Notes: generated from the letters alone by a model not told the origin. A DNA stretch of 64,000 nucleotides from Algibacter pectinivorans (GCF_900112595.1 NZ_FOMI01000011.1:65712-129711); one strand, 5' to 3'. Positions 9,144-19,021 are shown, counted from the first letter of the stretch. Program-made: numbers and translations.

Positions 9144-10874
9144 ATGATACATATTGACCCAAAAATTTTAGACCGAATTAACGCATGGTTAACACCATCT
9201 TTCGATGAAGACACTCAAGCTACTATAAAAGATAGCATAGCAAACAACCCTAAAGATATTCAAGAGAGTTTTTATAAAGATTTAGAATTTGGTACCGGTG
9301 GAATGCGCGGTATTATGGGCGTTGGCACTAATCGTATAAACAAATATACACTAGGAAAAAGCACTCAAGGTTTAAGTAATTATTTACATAAACAATTTCC
9401 AAACGAAACGCCAAAGGCTGTTATTGCTTATGATTGTAGACACAATAGTAAAACCCTTGCTAAGGTGGTTGCAGATGTGTTTTCGGCAAACGGAATTGAG
9501 GTATTTTTATTTGAAGATTTACGTGCTACTCCAGAGTTATCCTTTGCAGTTAAGCATTTAAATTGCCATTGTGGTATTGTTTTAACAGCGTCTCATAACC
9601 CGCCAGAATATAACGGTTACAAAGTGTATTGGCAAGATGGTGGTCAGTTAGTTCCGCCACATGATGGTGCTGTAATTAGTTTAATTAACGATTTAGATTA
9701 CGCTAATATTAAATTTGAAGCCAACAACGATCTTATTACATATATAGGTAAAGATGTTGATGATGTATTTATTGATGCCTCTGTTAAAAATGGATCTGTA
9801 GGTGCTACACAAAATGCCAAAGACGATTTAACAATTGTATTTACGTCACTTCATGGTACTTCTATAACAGCGGTTCCAGAAACATTAAAACGTGCTGGCT
9901 ATAAAAATGTTCACATTGTTGCAGAACAAGAAAAACCAGATGGTGGCTTCCCTACAGTTAAATCACCTAATCCTGAAGAACCAGCGGCTCTAAAAATGGC
10001 TTTAGAATTAGCCGATAAAGTAAACGCAGATATTGTAATTGGTACAGACCCAGATTGTGATAGATTAGGGGTAGCAGTTAGAAATAACGATGGCGAACTA
10101 CAGCTTTTAAACGGAAATCAAACCATGTTAATGATGACAGATTTCTTATTAAAACAATGGAAGGCCGAAGGCAAAATAAAAGGAAAGGAATTTATTGCAT
10201 CAACCATTGTATCTACACCAATGCTTACAAAATTAGCAGAATCTTACGGTGTTGAAAGCAAAATTGTTTTAACCGGATTTAAATGGATAGCTAAACTTAT
10301 AAAAGATTTCCCAGAATTAGATTTTATTGGTGGTGGAGAGGAAAGCTTTGGCTATATGGTTGGCGATTTTGTTCGCGATAAAGATGCTGTAACCTCTACC
10401 CTATTAGCTTGCGAGATTGCAGCAATTTCAAAAGCTAACGGAAGCTCTTTCTTTAATGAATTAATAAAACTTTACACAGAACACGGTTTCTACAAAGAAA
10501 AATTAGTTTCATTAACTAAAAAAGGTATTGAAGGTGCCGAAGAAATCAAACAAATGATGACCGATGCGCGTAACAATACACTTAAAGTTATTAACGGTTC
10601 TAAAGTTGTTAAATTTGAAGATTACGATTTATCAATCTCAAAAAACATGATTTCAGGTGAAGAAATAACGATTGATGTACCAAAATCTAACGTATTAATT
10701 TATTATACTGAAGATGGTAGCCAAGTAGCATTACGCCCAAGTGGAACAGAACCAAAAATAAAATTCTACGTTAGTGTAAACACAAAATTAGCAGCAATTG
10801 AAAAATTCAAATCAACCGAAGCTGCTCTTGATACTAAAGCCGAAGATATTTTAAAAAGCATGAACCTTATATAA
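9144..10874 (+). CDS. Phospho-sugar mutase (phosphoglucomutase/phosphomannomutase family)
   Basis: Interconverts hexose 1- and 6-phosphates in the cytoplasm. The 576-residue protein has the four-domain alpha-D-phosphohexomutase layout: the phosphoserine loop [13 protein letters not shown] (S150), the metal loop DPDCDRLG, the sugar-binding loop GGEESFGY and the phosphate-binding [13 protein letters not shown] use the ATG at 9144. An upstream in-frame ATG at 9108 would place a TATTTTTG promoter-like element inside the gene and adds a hydrophobic tail that the family lacks. The last codons and stop lie in a 24-bp perfect palindrome (10859-10882). Confidence 0.93.
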   Translation: MIHIDPKILDRINAWLTPSFDEDTQATIKDSIANNPKDIQESFYKDLEFGTGGMRGIMGVGTNRINKYTLGKSTQGLSNYLHKQFPNETPKAVIAYDCRHNSKTLAKVVADVFSANGIEVFLFEDLRATPELSFAVKHLNCHCGIVLTASHNPPEYNGYKVYWQDGGQLVPPHDGAVISLINDLDYANIKFEANNDLITYIGKDVDDVFIDASVKNGSVGATQNAKDDLTIVFTSLHGTSITAVPETLKRAGYKNVHIVAEQEKPDGGFPTVKSPNPEEPAALKMALELADKVNADIVIGTDPDCDRLGVAVRNNDGELQLLNGNQTMLMMTDFLLKQWKAEGKIKGKEFIASTIVSTPMLTKLAESYGVESKIVLTGFKWIAKLIKDFPELDFIGGGEESFGYMVGDFVRDKDAVTSTLLACEIAAISKANGSSFFNELIKLYTEHGFYKEKLVSLTKKGIEGAEEIKQMMTDARNNTLKVINGSKVVKFEDYDLSISKNMISGEEITIDVPKSNVLIYYTEDGSQVALRPSGTEPKIKFYVSVNTKLAAIEKFKSTEAALDTKAEDILKSMNLI

Positions 10875-10882
10875 GGTTCATG
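10859..10882. repeat. Perfect palindrome across the mutase stop codon
   Basis: Two 12-bp arms, CATGAACCTTAT and ATAAGGTTCATG, abut with no spacer and include the stop codon at 10872-10874. It ends 24 bp before the ABC transporter start. There is no following T-tract, so it is not a standard terminator. Confidence 0.7.
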
Positions 10883-10906
10883 AAACAAATAATTAGCATC
10901 ATTTAG

Positions 10907-12736
10907 ATGAATCATTTTTACAACATACTTCGGTATGCAAAACCATATAAAAATTTCGCAATAGGACACATTATTTCTAATGTGTTTTATGCGTTATTTG
11001 GGGCACTATCTTTTATAGCATTAATACCAATGCTTGATATTTTGTTTGAAAAAAAGGACAAAATAACACCATTAGTAGAACCAGTTTACGAAGGCCTTTC
11101 TAACTTAAAAGATTACTATAAAGATTATTTAGCATATCAAGTCAGCTTATACACAGATAACGATCCGCAAAAAGCGCTTCTTATGGTGGTAAGCTTAATT
11201 ATTGTTTTGTTTCTCTTAAAAAACATTTTTGGTTATTTAGCCAATTATTTTATGGTGTTTTTACGCAACGGCGTAGTTAGAGACATTAGAAATACGGTGT
11301 ATAAAAAAACAGTTGAATTACCGCTTTCGTATTTCTCTGAACAGAAAAAAGGCGATATCATGACACGGGTTACCGCCGATGTTTCCACCTTACAATACTC
11401 TATGCTTCCAGCGCTAGAACTTATTGTTCGTGAACCACTTACTATTATTTTCACCATAATAATGATGCTTTTAATAAGTGTAAAACTAACGATTTTCGTC
11501 TTTATTTTTATTCCACTTTCAGGCTTAGTTATTTCAAGAATTGGTAAAAGTTTAAAACGAAAATCGGACCGTGTTCAAAAAGAACAAGGAATAACTCTTT
11601 CAACTTTAGAAGAAACATTAACCGGATTACGTATTATTAAAGGTTTTAATGCTGAAGGTACGTTTTATGAAAAATTCTCAGATTCTACGAACAAATTCTA
11701 TCACTTTTCCAACAAATTACTAAACCGTCAAAATTTAGCTTCACCTGCAAGTGAATTTTTGGGCATATTGGTGATTTCTATTTTACTTTGGTACGGTGGT
11801 CAATTAGTTTTAGTCGATAAAACCCTAGACGGCAGTTCTTTTATTGCATATATGGGGCTTGCTTATAACATTCTAGTACCTGCAAAAGCGATTTCTAGAG
11901 GGCTTTACAATATAAAACAAGGTGATGCGGCAGCAGAGCGTATTCAGGAAATTATAGATTCGCCAAACCTTATTAAAGATATACCAGACGCTACTAGTTT
12001 AAAAGGGTTTGAAAATCAAATTGAATTCAAAAACATTTCGTTTAAATATGAAGACGAGTATGTTCTAAAAAACTTCTCATTAACAATTCCTAAGGGACAG
12101 ACTGTGGCTTTAGTTGGTCAATCAGGAAGCGGTAAATCTACCATTGCCAATCTTATAACACGTTTTTATCATGTTAACGAAGGTGATATTTTAATTGATG
12201 GTATAAACATTAATAATTTAACCACTAGCTCACTTAGGCAACAATTAGGTATTGTAACCCAAGACGCTATTTTATTTAACGATTCTATTATTAGCAATCT
12301 AAAACTAGGAAAACAAGATGCAACAGAAGAAGAGGTTATTGAAGCCTTAAAAATTGCAAATGCTTGGGAATTTGTTAAAGATTTACCGGAAGGCATACAT
12401 ACAAATATTGGCGATTCTGGAGGTAAACTATCAGGTGGACAAAAACAACGATTAAGTATTGCTAGAGCAGTTTTAAAAAGTCCTCCAATTATGATTTTAG
12501 ATGAGGCTACCTCAGCCCTCGATACCGAAAGCGAACGTATTGTGCAAGTTGCGCTAGAGAACATGATGAAAAACAGAACATCAATTGTAATTGCTCACAG
12601 GCTTTCTACCATACAAAACGCAGATAACATTGTGGTTTTAAACAAAGGAGAGATTGTAGAGCAAGGTAAACATGACGACCTTATAAACAAAAAAGGTATT
12701 TATAAAAAACTAGTAGACATGCAAAGCTTCGAATAA
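10907..12736 (+). CDS. MsbA-like ABC exporter (fused permease and ATPase)
   Basis: A 609-residue half-transporter that would dimerise in the inner membrane. Residues of about 20-330 hold the six-helix exporter domain. Residues of about 365-600 hold the ATPase, with Walker A VGQSGSGKST, signature LSGGQKQR, Walker B IMILDEATSAL and the switch histidine in IAHRLST. Its closest characterised relatives are MsbA-type lipid A or lipid flippases; the substrate cannot be read from the sequence. It follows the mutase gene after 32 bp and ends in a strong terminator. Confidence 0.92.
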   Translation: MNHFYNILRYAKPYKNFAIGHIISNVFYALFGALSFIALIPMLDILFEKKDKITPLVEPVYEGLSNLKDYYKDYLAYQVSLYTDNDPQKALLMVVSLIIVLFLLKNIFGYLANYFMVFLRNGVVRDIRNTVYKKTVELPLSYFSEQKKGDIMTRVTADVSTLQYSMLPALELIVREPLTIIFTIIMMLLISVKLTIFVFIFIPLSGLVISRIGKSLKRKSDRVQKEQGITLSTLEETLTGLRIIKGFNAEGTFYEKFSDSTNKFYHFSNKLLNRQNLASPASEFLGILVISILLWYGGQLVLVDKTLDGSSFIAYMGLAYNILVPAKAISRGLYNIKQGDAAAERIQEIIDSPNLIKDIPDATSLKGFENQIEFKNISFKYEDEYVLKNFSLTIPKGQTVALVGQSGSGKSTIANLITRFYHVNEGDILIDGININNLTTSSLRQQLGIVTQDAILFNDSIISNLKLGKQDATEEEVIEALKIANAWEFVKDLPEGIHTNIGDSGGKLSGGQKQRLSIARAVLKSPPIMILDEATSALDTESERIVQVALENMMKNRTSIVIAHRLSTIQNADNIVVLNKGEIVEQGKHDDLINKKGIYKKLVDMQSFE

Positions 12737-12758
12737 AATAGAGCTTGTTTTAAAATAT

Positions 12759-12795
12759 AAAAAGGATAGAGACTTGGGGGCTTCTATCCTTTTTT
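12759..12795 (+). terminator. Terminator after the ABC exporter
   Basis: AAAAAGGATAGA (12759-12770) pairs with TCTATCCTTTTT (12783-12794) around a G-rich loop containing GACTTGGGG, followed by T residues. Confidence 0.85.
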
Positions 12796-12800
12796 AGTTT

Positions 12801-12826
12801 TTGTTAGACTTGGGGACGACTAACAA
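12801..12826 (+). other. Second hairpin with the same loop motif
   Basis: TTGTTAG (12801-12807) pairs with CTAACAA (12820-12826). The loop again contains ACTTGGGG, the motif of the preceding terminator loop, although the stems differ. There is no T-tract, so the role is unknown. Confidence 0.5.
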
Positions 12827-13029
12827 CATAAGTAGGTTTCTGATACAAATATAGAACAGACAAATCGAATTGACAAGAAAAAAATGCATTTTATCGGTTA
12901 TTAACAACAGTTCGTCGATAAAAAACTAACCAAAAGCCTAAAAACCAACCTTTTACATATTCGCAAAAATTATTAATATTCAGATTAAACTTTTTGTATA
13001 TTTCATAGTCCAATATATAAACCATATTT

Positions 13030-13572
13030 GTGATTGAAGAAGCACAACTATTAGAACAATTAAAATCTAAAACCCAAAAAAATAAAGCCTTTAAAGTTCT
13101 ATTGGAACTATACAAAGATCGCTTATATTGGCACATACGCGGTATTGTAAAATCGCATGACGATGCAGACGATGTGCTTCAAAACACCTTTATAAAAATC
13201 TTTAAAAACATCGATAATTTTAAAGGTGATAGTAAATTGTTCTCATGGATGTACCGTATTGCAACCAACGAGTCCATTACATTTTTAAACAAGAAAGCAA
13301 ACCGTTTAAAAATTAGTAATGAAGAAGTGCAGCAACTTGCAATTAACAATTTAACTTCCGATATTTATTTTGAAGGAGACGACATTCAACTAAAACTTCA
13401 AAAAGCCATTGCAACTTTACCAGAAAAGCAACAATTGGTTTTTAATATGAAATATTTTGAAGATTTAAAATATAAAGATATGTCTGAAATATTAGAAACA
13501 AGCGAAGGCGCTTTAAAGGCATCATACCATATAGCAGTAAAAAAAATTGAAGCCTACTTAACTCAAAATTAA
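13030..13572 (+). CDS. ECF-type RNA polymerase sigma factor
   Basis: A 180-residue sigma-70 family factor. Region 2 (about 25-95) shows KSHDDADDVLQNTFIKIFKN and FSWMYRIATNES. Region 4 (about 125-175) shows LPEKQQLVFNMKYFEDLKYKDMSE followed by the recognition helix. The start is the GTG at 13030; no ATG is available and the N-terminus fits the family. It leads an apparent three-gene operon with a membrane protein that is probably its anti-sigma factor and a Spy-like periplasmic protein. The stimulus is inferred to come from the envelope. A near-consensus -7 (CATATTTG) overlaps the start codon. Confidence 0.92.
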   Translation: MIEEAQLLEQLKSKTQKNKAFKVLLELYKDRLYWHIRGIVKSHDDADDVLQNTFIKIFKNIDNFKGDSKLFSWMYRIATNESITFLNKKANRLKISNEEVQQLAINNLTSDIYFEGDDIQLKLQKAIATLPEKQQLVFNMKYFEDLKYKDMSEILETSEGALKASYHIAVKKIEAYLTQN

Positions 13573-13617
13573 ACCTTTCCGTTTTAATTTAGTCTTATAA
13601 GTAGTAATTAAAAGAAA

Positions 13618-14124
13618 ATGAATAATAAAGAATTACATAATATTAAATCTACAGGTTTTAAAACACCTGATGATTATTTTGATTCTGTTGAAGAAAAAAT
13701 TTTCAGTAAATTAAATACCGAATCTCTTCTAGACAGTGTCGATGCCCCTGGATTTAAAGTACCCGACAACTATTTTGAATCTTTAAACGAGCGTATATTA
13801 AACAAAACTATAAGCGAAGAGAAAACAAAAGTTATTTCTTTGTTTAGCAGAACAAATTTAATTTACGTATCCAGTATTGCTGCCGCTATTTTGTTATTAT
13901 TCAACCTATCTATTTTTGACAGCAAACCTACTTTTGATAATTTAGATATTGAAACCGTTGAAAATTATTTAGAAGACGAAAGCATAAGCACCTACGAAAT
14001 TGCTGCACTATTTAGCGATAAGCAAATAGATGAAGACTATATTATTGATTACAATTTTGATGAAGATAATATTGAAGAATACCTATTACACAATGTCGAT
14101 ATAGAGACATTAATTTTAGATTAA
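13618..14124 (+). CDS. Putative anti-sigma factor, single-pass membrane protein
   Basis: A 168-residue protein of unknown family by name. The cytoplasmic N-terminus carries two copies of a short motif, FKTPDDYFDSVEEKIFSKL and FKVPDNYFESLNERILNK, about 30 residues apart. One membrane helix spans about 83-101 (YVSSIAAAILLLFNLSIF). The periplasmic C-terminus is very acidic and ends ETLILD. Position directly behind an ECF sigma gene (45-bp gap), single-pass topology and size argue for an anti-sigma role. It lacks the zinc-binding HxxxCxxC motif of ZAS-type anti-sigmas, so it would be a different kind. Confidence 0.65.
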   Translation: MNNKELHNIKSTGFKTPDDYFDSVEEKIFSKLNTESLLDSVDAPGFKVPDNYFESLNERILNKTISEEKTKVISLFSRTNLIYVSSIAAAILLLFNLSIFDSKPTFDNLDIETVENYLEDESISTYEIAALFSDKQIDEDYIIDYNFDEDNIEEYLLHNVDIETLILD

Positions 14125-14141
14125 AAAAAAGAAAAACGAAA

Positions 14142-14585
14142 ATGAAAAAAATAATACTAATACTAGTGCTTTTTATGTCCTTTAGCATATCTGCACAACA
14201 TAAAAATAGAGAACGAATAAAATCTTTAAAGGTATCTTTTATTACCGATAAATTAGATTTAACCGAACAGGAAGCACAACAATTTTGGCCAGTTTATAAT
14301 GCCTACGAAAAGCAATATTATGCCATTAGATATATTGAATCTAAAGAAATTCGAAAAGAAATACGAGAAAGCATAGATACCCTAAACGATAAAAAAGCGA
14401 ACACCTTATTAGCGAGACTTGAAAAGGCAGAAATAGATAAACACAACGCCAAAATGGAATTCTCGAAACAGCTTACCAAAATATTATCGCCAAAAAAAAT
14501 AATACTTTTAAAAATAGCTGAAGCCGATTTTAAAAGGAAAATGTTAGAAGAATATAAAAAACGCAAAAAAGAGGATCATAAATAA
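14142..14585 (+). CDS. Spy/CpxP-like periplasmic sensor or chaperone
   Basis: A 147-residue protein with a signal peptide (MKKIILILVLFMSFSISA) and a long helical, highly charged body. LDLTEQEAQQFWPVYNAYE resembles the LTxxQ helical motif of Spy/CpxP and of periplasmic heavy-metal sensor proteins. A second such segment lies around LTKILSPKKIILLKI. It follows the putative anti-sigma gene by 17 bp, so the three genes likely form one stress-responsive unit in which this protein senses or buffers envelope damage. Function is inferred from fold pattern and context. Confidence 0.7.
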   Translation: MKKIILILVLFMSFSISAQHKNRERIKSLKVSFITDKLDLTEQEAQQFWPVYNAYEKQYYAIRYIESKEIRKEIRESIDTLNDKKANTLLARLEKAEIDKHNAKMEFSKQLTKILSPKKIILLKIAEADFKRKMLEEYKKRKKEDHK

Positions 14586-15661
14586 TCCTCTTTTTATACG
14601 CTAAGAAAAAATTCTATATCGTAAACTTTATAAACACAATCCATAATATAAATAATTTTACACTTTATAAATTGTTTATATAAATCCATCTTTAACGCTA
14701 AATTACAGCGCTAAATTTGAAGAATAAATTTATTACCACTACAATAAATTTAGCTATTAAAAAGCACCACTAAAAAACTTATATTTTCACCCCCAATAAC
14801 ACTTACTCAAAAAAAACAAAAGTATTTCGCTATTTAAATAACAACCCATTACGCTTATATAGTATAACACCTATAAATTATTAACAAATAGCTATGTTAA
14901 AAAATATGAATAAAACAATTTACTGATAATGGATTTACAATAGAAAACACTACACTTTTATATAAAAAGTGTAACAGTCTTTAATAACAACCTCTTTTAG
15001 TATACATAACTACCTAAGCATCTTTTGACAGCCTTTTTAGTAGTTTATTAAACCCCTTTTCATCATTAATTAATTGATTATCTCCGTTACTTTGATTGTA
15101 AATAGTAAACACAGATTAACTAATGTAAATACCGTAAATTTTTAAATATTTAGTCATAACAACTTGAAATTTGGAAAGAACAATACTACTCATATTTAAA
15201 CAACTTGAAAATGGGATCTAGATCTCACACCTTCCGCCCGACAGGTAGGAAACCAACCGAAGTTTAAGTAGTAACATAGAGCGTATTATCTATGTTTCCG
15301 GAGCCTAATACTTCAACACATATAGTAATCTTAGTGTTTACTTTTGTTCTTTCTGATTATTAATTAAGTCGAGTGATATAAAAACTTAAAGCTATATATA
15401 GCTAATAACCATCCTATTTAGTGTTAGATCAGAAGCCTTTCTTTAGTGATGTTAAGAATTATAATTCATCGTTCATTCAATCTTTTAGCATTCCACTTCA
15501 ATCATAAATGCATAGAAGCTTAACATAAAACATTCCCATAAACTCCTTAAAACATATATAAAAATAGCCGTAATTTCTAAATGTAATACAAAAACACCTA
15601 TGGTATAAAACAAAGCACTTTAAAACCTGTAAACAAGTTAAAAATTAACCATTTAAAAACG
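14586..15661. other. 1.1-kb non-coding stretch
   Basis: No ORF with coding character is visible on either strand. The sequence is AT-rich and full of stops, and I find no tRNA, RNase P or tmRNA signature. The one conspicuous segment is a GC-richer, foldable patch at 15232-15314, described separately. It may be decayed coding sequence or house an uncharacterised RNA. Confidence 0.5.
15232..15314. ncRNA. Candidate structured RNA or REP-like element
   Basis: Several nested inverted repeats occur in 83 bp: TTCC/GGAA with an inner CC/GG (15232-15251), and GAAGT (15259-15263) with ACTTC (15310-15314) enclosing a perfect hairpin ACATAGA/TCTATGT (15274-15295). A TCCGGA palindrome lies between them. 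The patch is richer in GC than its surroundings. The strand is undetermined. Confidence 0.35.
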
Positions 15662-15669
15662 TACCTTTG
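15662..15669 (+). promoter_or_regulatory. -7 element for the RsmB-like gene
   Basis: TACCTTTG matches TAnnTTTG, with a weak TTA-type -33 about 21 nt upstream. It overlaps the TTG at 15667 and supports the downstream ATG at 15688 as the true start. Confidence 0.5.
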
Positions 15670-15687
15670 CAGCCTTATTTAAATACC

Positions 15688-16902
15688 ATGCGATTACATA
15701 GAAACCTCTGCTTTGCAGTTATAGACGGCCTAACATTAATCTTCAACGAAGGTAAATACGCCGATAAAGTTATACAACAACTATTAAAACGCGATAAACG
15801 TTGGGGCTCTCGCGATAGAGGCTTTGTTGCCGAAACCACATACGACATGGTACGCTGGAAACGCCTGTATGCCGAAATTGCCGAAGTAAAAGAGCCTTTT
15901 GATCGTGATAACCTATGGCGCATGTTTGCCGTTTGGGCAACCTTAAAAGGAATAAAATTACCAGACTGGAAATATTTTGAAGGCACACCACTACGCAAAA
16001 TTAAAGGACGTTACGACGAGCTTTCTAAAGTGAGACGCCTAAAAGAATCTATTCCAGACTGGATGGACGAGATTGCACGTAAAGAATTAGGCGATGCCGT
16101 TTGGGGTAAAGAAATAGCAGCCTTAAACGAGCAAGCCGATGTTATTTTAAGAGTAAACACCCTTAAAACAACCAAAGAAAAATTACAAACCGAATTATTC
16201 GATCTAGATATTGAAACCGAATTTATAGACGGTCACCCAAGCGCACTTAAATTACGCGAACGCGCAAATGTTTTTGCTACCGAAAACTTTAAAAATGGTC
16301 ATTTTGAAGTTCAAGATGCCAACTCGCAGTTAGTAGCCGAATTTTTAAATGTGCAACCGGGTATGCGTGTTGTAGATACCTGTGCTGGTGCCGGCGGAAA
16401 AACCTTGCACCTAGCCTCCTTAATGGAAAACAAAGGACAAATTATTGCCATGGATATTTACGGCAATAAATTAAACGAATTAAAACGTCGTGCTAAGCGA
16501 AACGGTGCTCATAATATTGAAAACCGCGTTATAGAATCTACAAAACCAATTAAAAAGTTATACGACAAAGCAGATCGTGTGTTAATTGATGCGCCATGTT
16601 CTGGTTTAGGAGTGTTACGCCGTAACCCAGATGCTAAATGGAAATTACAACCCGAGTTTATAGATAAAATAAAAGAAACTCAACAAGATATTTTACAACA
16701 ATACTCTAGAATGGTAAAAGTAGGCGGGCAACTAGTTTACGCTACTTGTTCTGTATTACCTTCAGAAAATCAAAATCAAGTTAAAACCTTTTTAGCTTCG
16801 GAAGCTGGAGCAAACTTCGAATTATTAAAAGACAAAAAACTACTGTCTCATAAATCTGGATTCGATGGTTTTTATATGGCTTTGTTGGAGCGTAAGGCAT
16901 AA
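15688..16902 (+). CDS. RsmB/NOP-family RNA (cytosine-5) methyltransferase
   Basis: A SAM-dependent RNA m5C methyltransferase acting on rRNA or tRNA. The 404-residue protein has an N-terminal helical NusB-like part (about 1-130) and a C-terminal Rossmann domain. The SAM loop DTCAGAGGKTLHLASL, the catalytic motif DAPCSGLGVLRRNPDAKWK and the second cysteine motif YATCSVLPSENQNQV are all intact. I start at the ATG at 15688 because the alternative TTG at 15667 lies within the -7 promoter element. The gene stands alone with a strong terminator after it. The target nucleotide cannot be assigned. Confidence 0.9.
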   Translation: MRLHRNLCFAVIDGLTLIFNEGKYADKVIQQLLKRDKRWGSRDRGFVAETTYDMVRWKRLYAEIAEVKEPFDRDNLWRMFAVWATLKGIKLPDWKYFEGTPLRKIKGRYDELSKVRRLKESIPDWMDEIARKELGDAVWGKEIAALNEQADVILRVNTLKTTKEKLQTELFDLDIETEFIDGHPSALKLRERANVFATENFKNGHFEVQDANSQLVAEFLNVQPGMRVVDTCAGAGGKTLHLASLMENKGQIIAMDIYGNKLNELKRRAKRNGAHNIENRVIESTKPIKKLYDKADRVLIDAPCSGLGVLRRNPDAKWKLQPEFIDKIKETQQDILQQYSRMVKVGGQLVYATCSVLPSENQNQVKTFLASEAGANFELLKDKKLLSHKSGFDGFYMALLERKA

Positions 16903-16920
16903 CATTAACTTATATAATTT

Positions 16921-16952
16921 AAAAATCCTGATAGGCAATTATCAGGATTTTT
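16921..16952 (+). terminator. Terminator after the methyltransferase gene
   Basis: A 13-bp perfect stem (16921-16933 with 16940-16952), a 6-nt loop and a T-tract. The flanking A-tract allows use by the convergent gene as well. Confidence 0.85.
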
Positions 16953-16990
16953 TTATGCCCTAAAAAAAAGCGAATCTTAAAAGCAAAATA

Positions 16991-17389
16991 CTAATAACTT
17001 TTAGAAAGTGCGGTTAACGCTTTAACGGCTTGTTCCGCATCGTTTTTATCAACAAAAATATGATCGTGGTAAAACCCAGCTATAATATTGCTACTTATAT
17101 TATGTTTAGTTAACTCCTGGGCAAATAACGCAGTTAAACCAACCGCATCTAGAGCAGAATGCACCTCTAAAGTTATCCAACTCGCTATAAAACTATATGC
17201 AAGACCTAAGCCATCGGCCTTTGTTTTATCCATTACAAGGGTTATACCCTCTGCTTCTTTAAACTCACAAATAGTATCTTCTCTTTTAATTTCGCCAAAA
17301 TGCTTCACGGTTACAAAAACATATTCGCCTTCATTCAGCTTTGGGCTCATGCTTCTTACTAACTTTTCTAAATTCTTCTCTCCACTCAT
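16991..17389 (-). CDS. ACT-domain protein (ACT_3 type)
   Basis: A 132-residue cytoplasmic protein made of two ACT-like halves. The first has EGEYVFVTVKHFGEIKRED and GITLVMDKTKADGLG. The second has WITLEVHSALDAVGLTALFA and ISSNIIAGFYHDHIFVDKND. Stand-alone ACT_3 proteins are thought to bind amino acids or related ligands, but this subgroup has no established role. No metabolic partner is adjacent: the gene faces the RsmB-like gene and diverges from the CarboxypepD_reg protein at 17559. Confidence 0.8.
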   Translation of the reverse strand: MSGEKNLEKLVRSMSPKLNEGEYVFVTVKHFGEIKREDTICEFKEAEGITLVMDKTKADGLGLAYSFIASWITLEVHSALDAVGLTALFAQELTKHNISSNIIAGFYHDHIFVDKNDAEQAVKALTALSKSY

Positions 17390-17558
17390 AATTTAAAATT
17401 TCATTCAACAAGATAAAATAACATCAAAATTATTTAACGCAACATTCACAATTACAGCACTTTTCAGCTAATTAAAAGTTAAATAACAAGTCATTAACTT
17501 TATAGTATTGTTACAATTTCTAATTTCAGTCGTTTACTTTGTATAACACCAGTAATAT

Positions 17559-19019
17559 ATGCAATTAAAAATTACTTTAATTATTTTACTAGCAGGCTTA
17601 AATGCGATATCTCAAAATATTACCGCACAGCTAATAGATAAAAACACTAAGACACCAATACCCTATGCTACTATAAAAACGGGCAATAACTCTGGGACGA
17701 TTTCTAACGACGAAGGCTATTTTACTATTAGCTCAAAAAGCCAAAATCTTACCATTTCTTGTATGGGTTACCAAAGTAAAAACCTTACACTGCAAGACAT
17801 AAAAGCACTTAACTATACCATTGCACTCCATGAAGCTTTAAACCAACTTGGTGAGGTTTATATTAGTAACAAAAACCCTAATGCCGATAGCATTATTAAT
17901 AAAGTAAAGCAACAATTAAACACCAACTACAGCAATAACTTATATAAACACCATATTTTTAAACGCGATACCGATAATGTAGATTTTACAAATTTAGATT
18001 TCGAAATTGAAAAAGCATCGCATGTTAAAAAAGGCAACCTAGAATCGGCAAACGCTAGTTTTAAAATCCTCTCTAAAACTATTAAAGAAAGTGATATTGT
18101 TAATTTTAGAGATTTTAAAGGCACCTTTTACACCTTAAACCAAGACAGCACCAAATTAGTGGTACAAAAAGCAACGTCGTTATTAGACGCTAAAAACGAT
18201 TTTTCGTTAGAGCAAATACAGGAAAAAGCTCAAAATATTGTTCTAAAATATCTAGACACTACCAAAACATACAAACTCAAATCTGGGCTATTTAAAATAG
18301 AAGATTCTTTGTCTTTAAAAAATGGAGATCAAGAAGAAAAACACAAACAAGAATATAACATTGCTACGCTTAATAAAAGTACACGCTCTTTAGTTAAGCA
18401 TGCTCAATTTTTCGAAGATTCGTTTTTAAACACCCTTTTAGATTTTAACTTATACGAATACAACTATATTGACGCAGTATTTAACTCCAATGAACTAACA
18501 CACATTATCTCATTTACTCCAAAAAAAGGAAAAGCAAAATATACGGGGCAATTGTATATTAGCGACAACACTTATGCCATTACACAAATGCATTATAAAT
18601 ATTATAAAAATAGACATGGGCAAAAGGTAAATTTAAAATTTGTTTTAGGGGTAAAATATATAGAAAATGTTAGCGAAGGCACCCTGTTGTTTGAAAAAGA
18701 CAGCAACAATATATACTTACCCAAATATATAAAACGAACTTACGGCAGCTATTTTTATGTAAAAAGAGATGTGAAATTTATTGAAAACAGTAACCAAAAA
18801 AGTAAAGTAAACTTTAGCTTTAAAATTGAAGGCAATAATAGTAATAAGGAAGAACTATTATTTACATCGCATAGCAAGTTAAACTTGGAAGAATTTAAGA
18901 GCATCACCCAAGATTCTGTTGTGCCCTACCAACAGCTAAATAAGTTTGAAAAAACCCTTTGGAAAAACGAACAAATTATAGAACCTACTTTAGAGATGAA
19001 AGCTTTTAAAGCCGAATAA
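17559..19019 (+). CDS. Secreted CarboxypepD_reg-like protein
   Basis: A 486-residue protein with a signal peptide (MQLKITLIILLAGLNAISQ). A carboxypeptidase-regulatory-like beta-sandwich follows (about 22-95: AQLIDKNTKTPIPYATIKTG, then GYFTISSK, ISCMGYQSKNLTL). The remaining 390 residues show alternating strands but no TonB plug signature, so it is not a TonB receptor although it shares the N-terminal module. It is probably exported to the periplasm or outer membrane. The family is abundant in Bacteroidota, with no known biochemical role. The stop lies 2 bp from that of the convergent thiamine diphosphokinase. Confidence 0.65.
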   Translation: MQLKITLIILLAGLNAISQNITAQLIDKNTKTPIPYATIKTGNNSGTISNDEGYFTISSKSQNLTISCMGYQSKNLTLQDIKALNYTIALHEALNQLGEVYISNKNPNADSIINKVKQQLNTNYSNNLYKHHIFKRDTDNVDFTNLDFEIEKASHVKKGNLESANASFKILSKTIKESDIVNFRDFKGTFYTLNQDSTKLVVQKATSLLDAKNDFSLEQIQEKAQNIVLKYLDTTKTYKLKSGLFKIEDSLSLKNGDQEEKHKQEYNIATLNKSTRSLVKHAQFFEDSFLNTLLDFNLYEYNYIDAVFNSNELTHIISFTPKKGKAKYTGQLYISDNTYAITQMHYKYYKNRHGQKVNLKFVLGVKYIENVSEGTLLFEKDSNNIYLPKYIKRTYGSYFYVKRDVKFIENSNQKSKVNFSFKIEGNNSNKEELLFTSHSKLNLEEFKSITQDSVVPYQQLNKFEKTLWKNEQIIEPTLEMKAFKAE

Positions 19020-19021
19020 AA

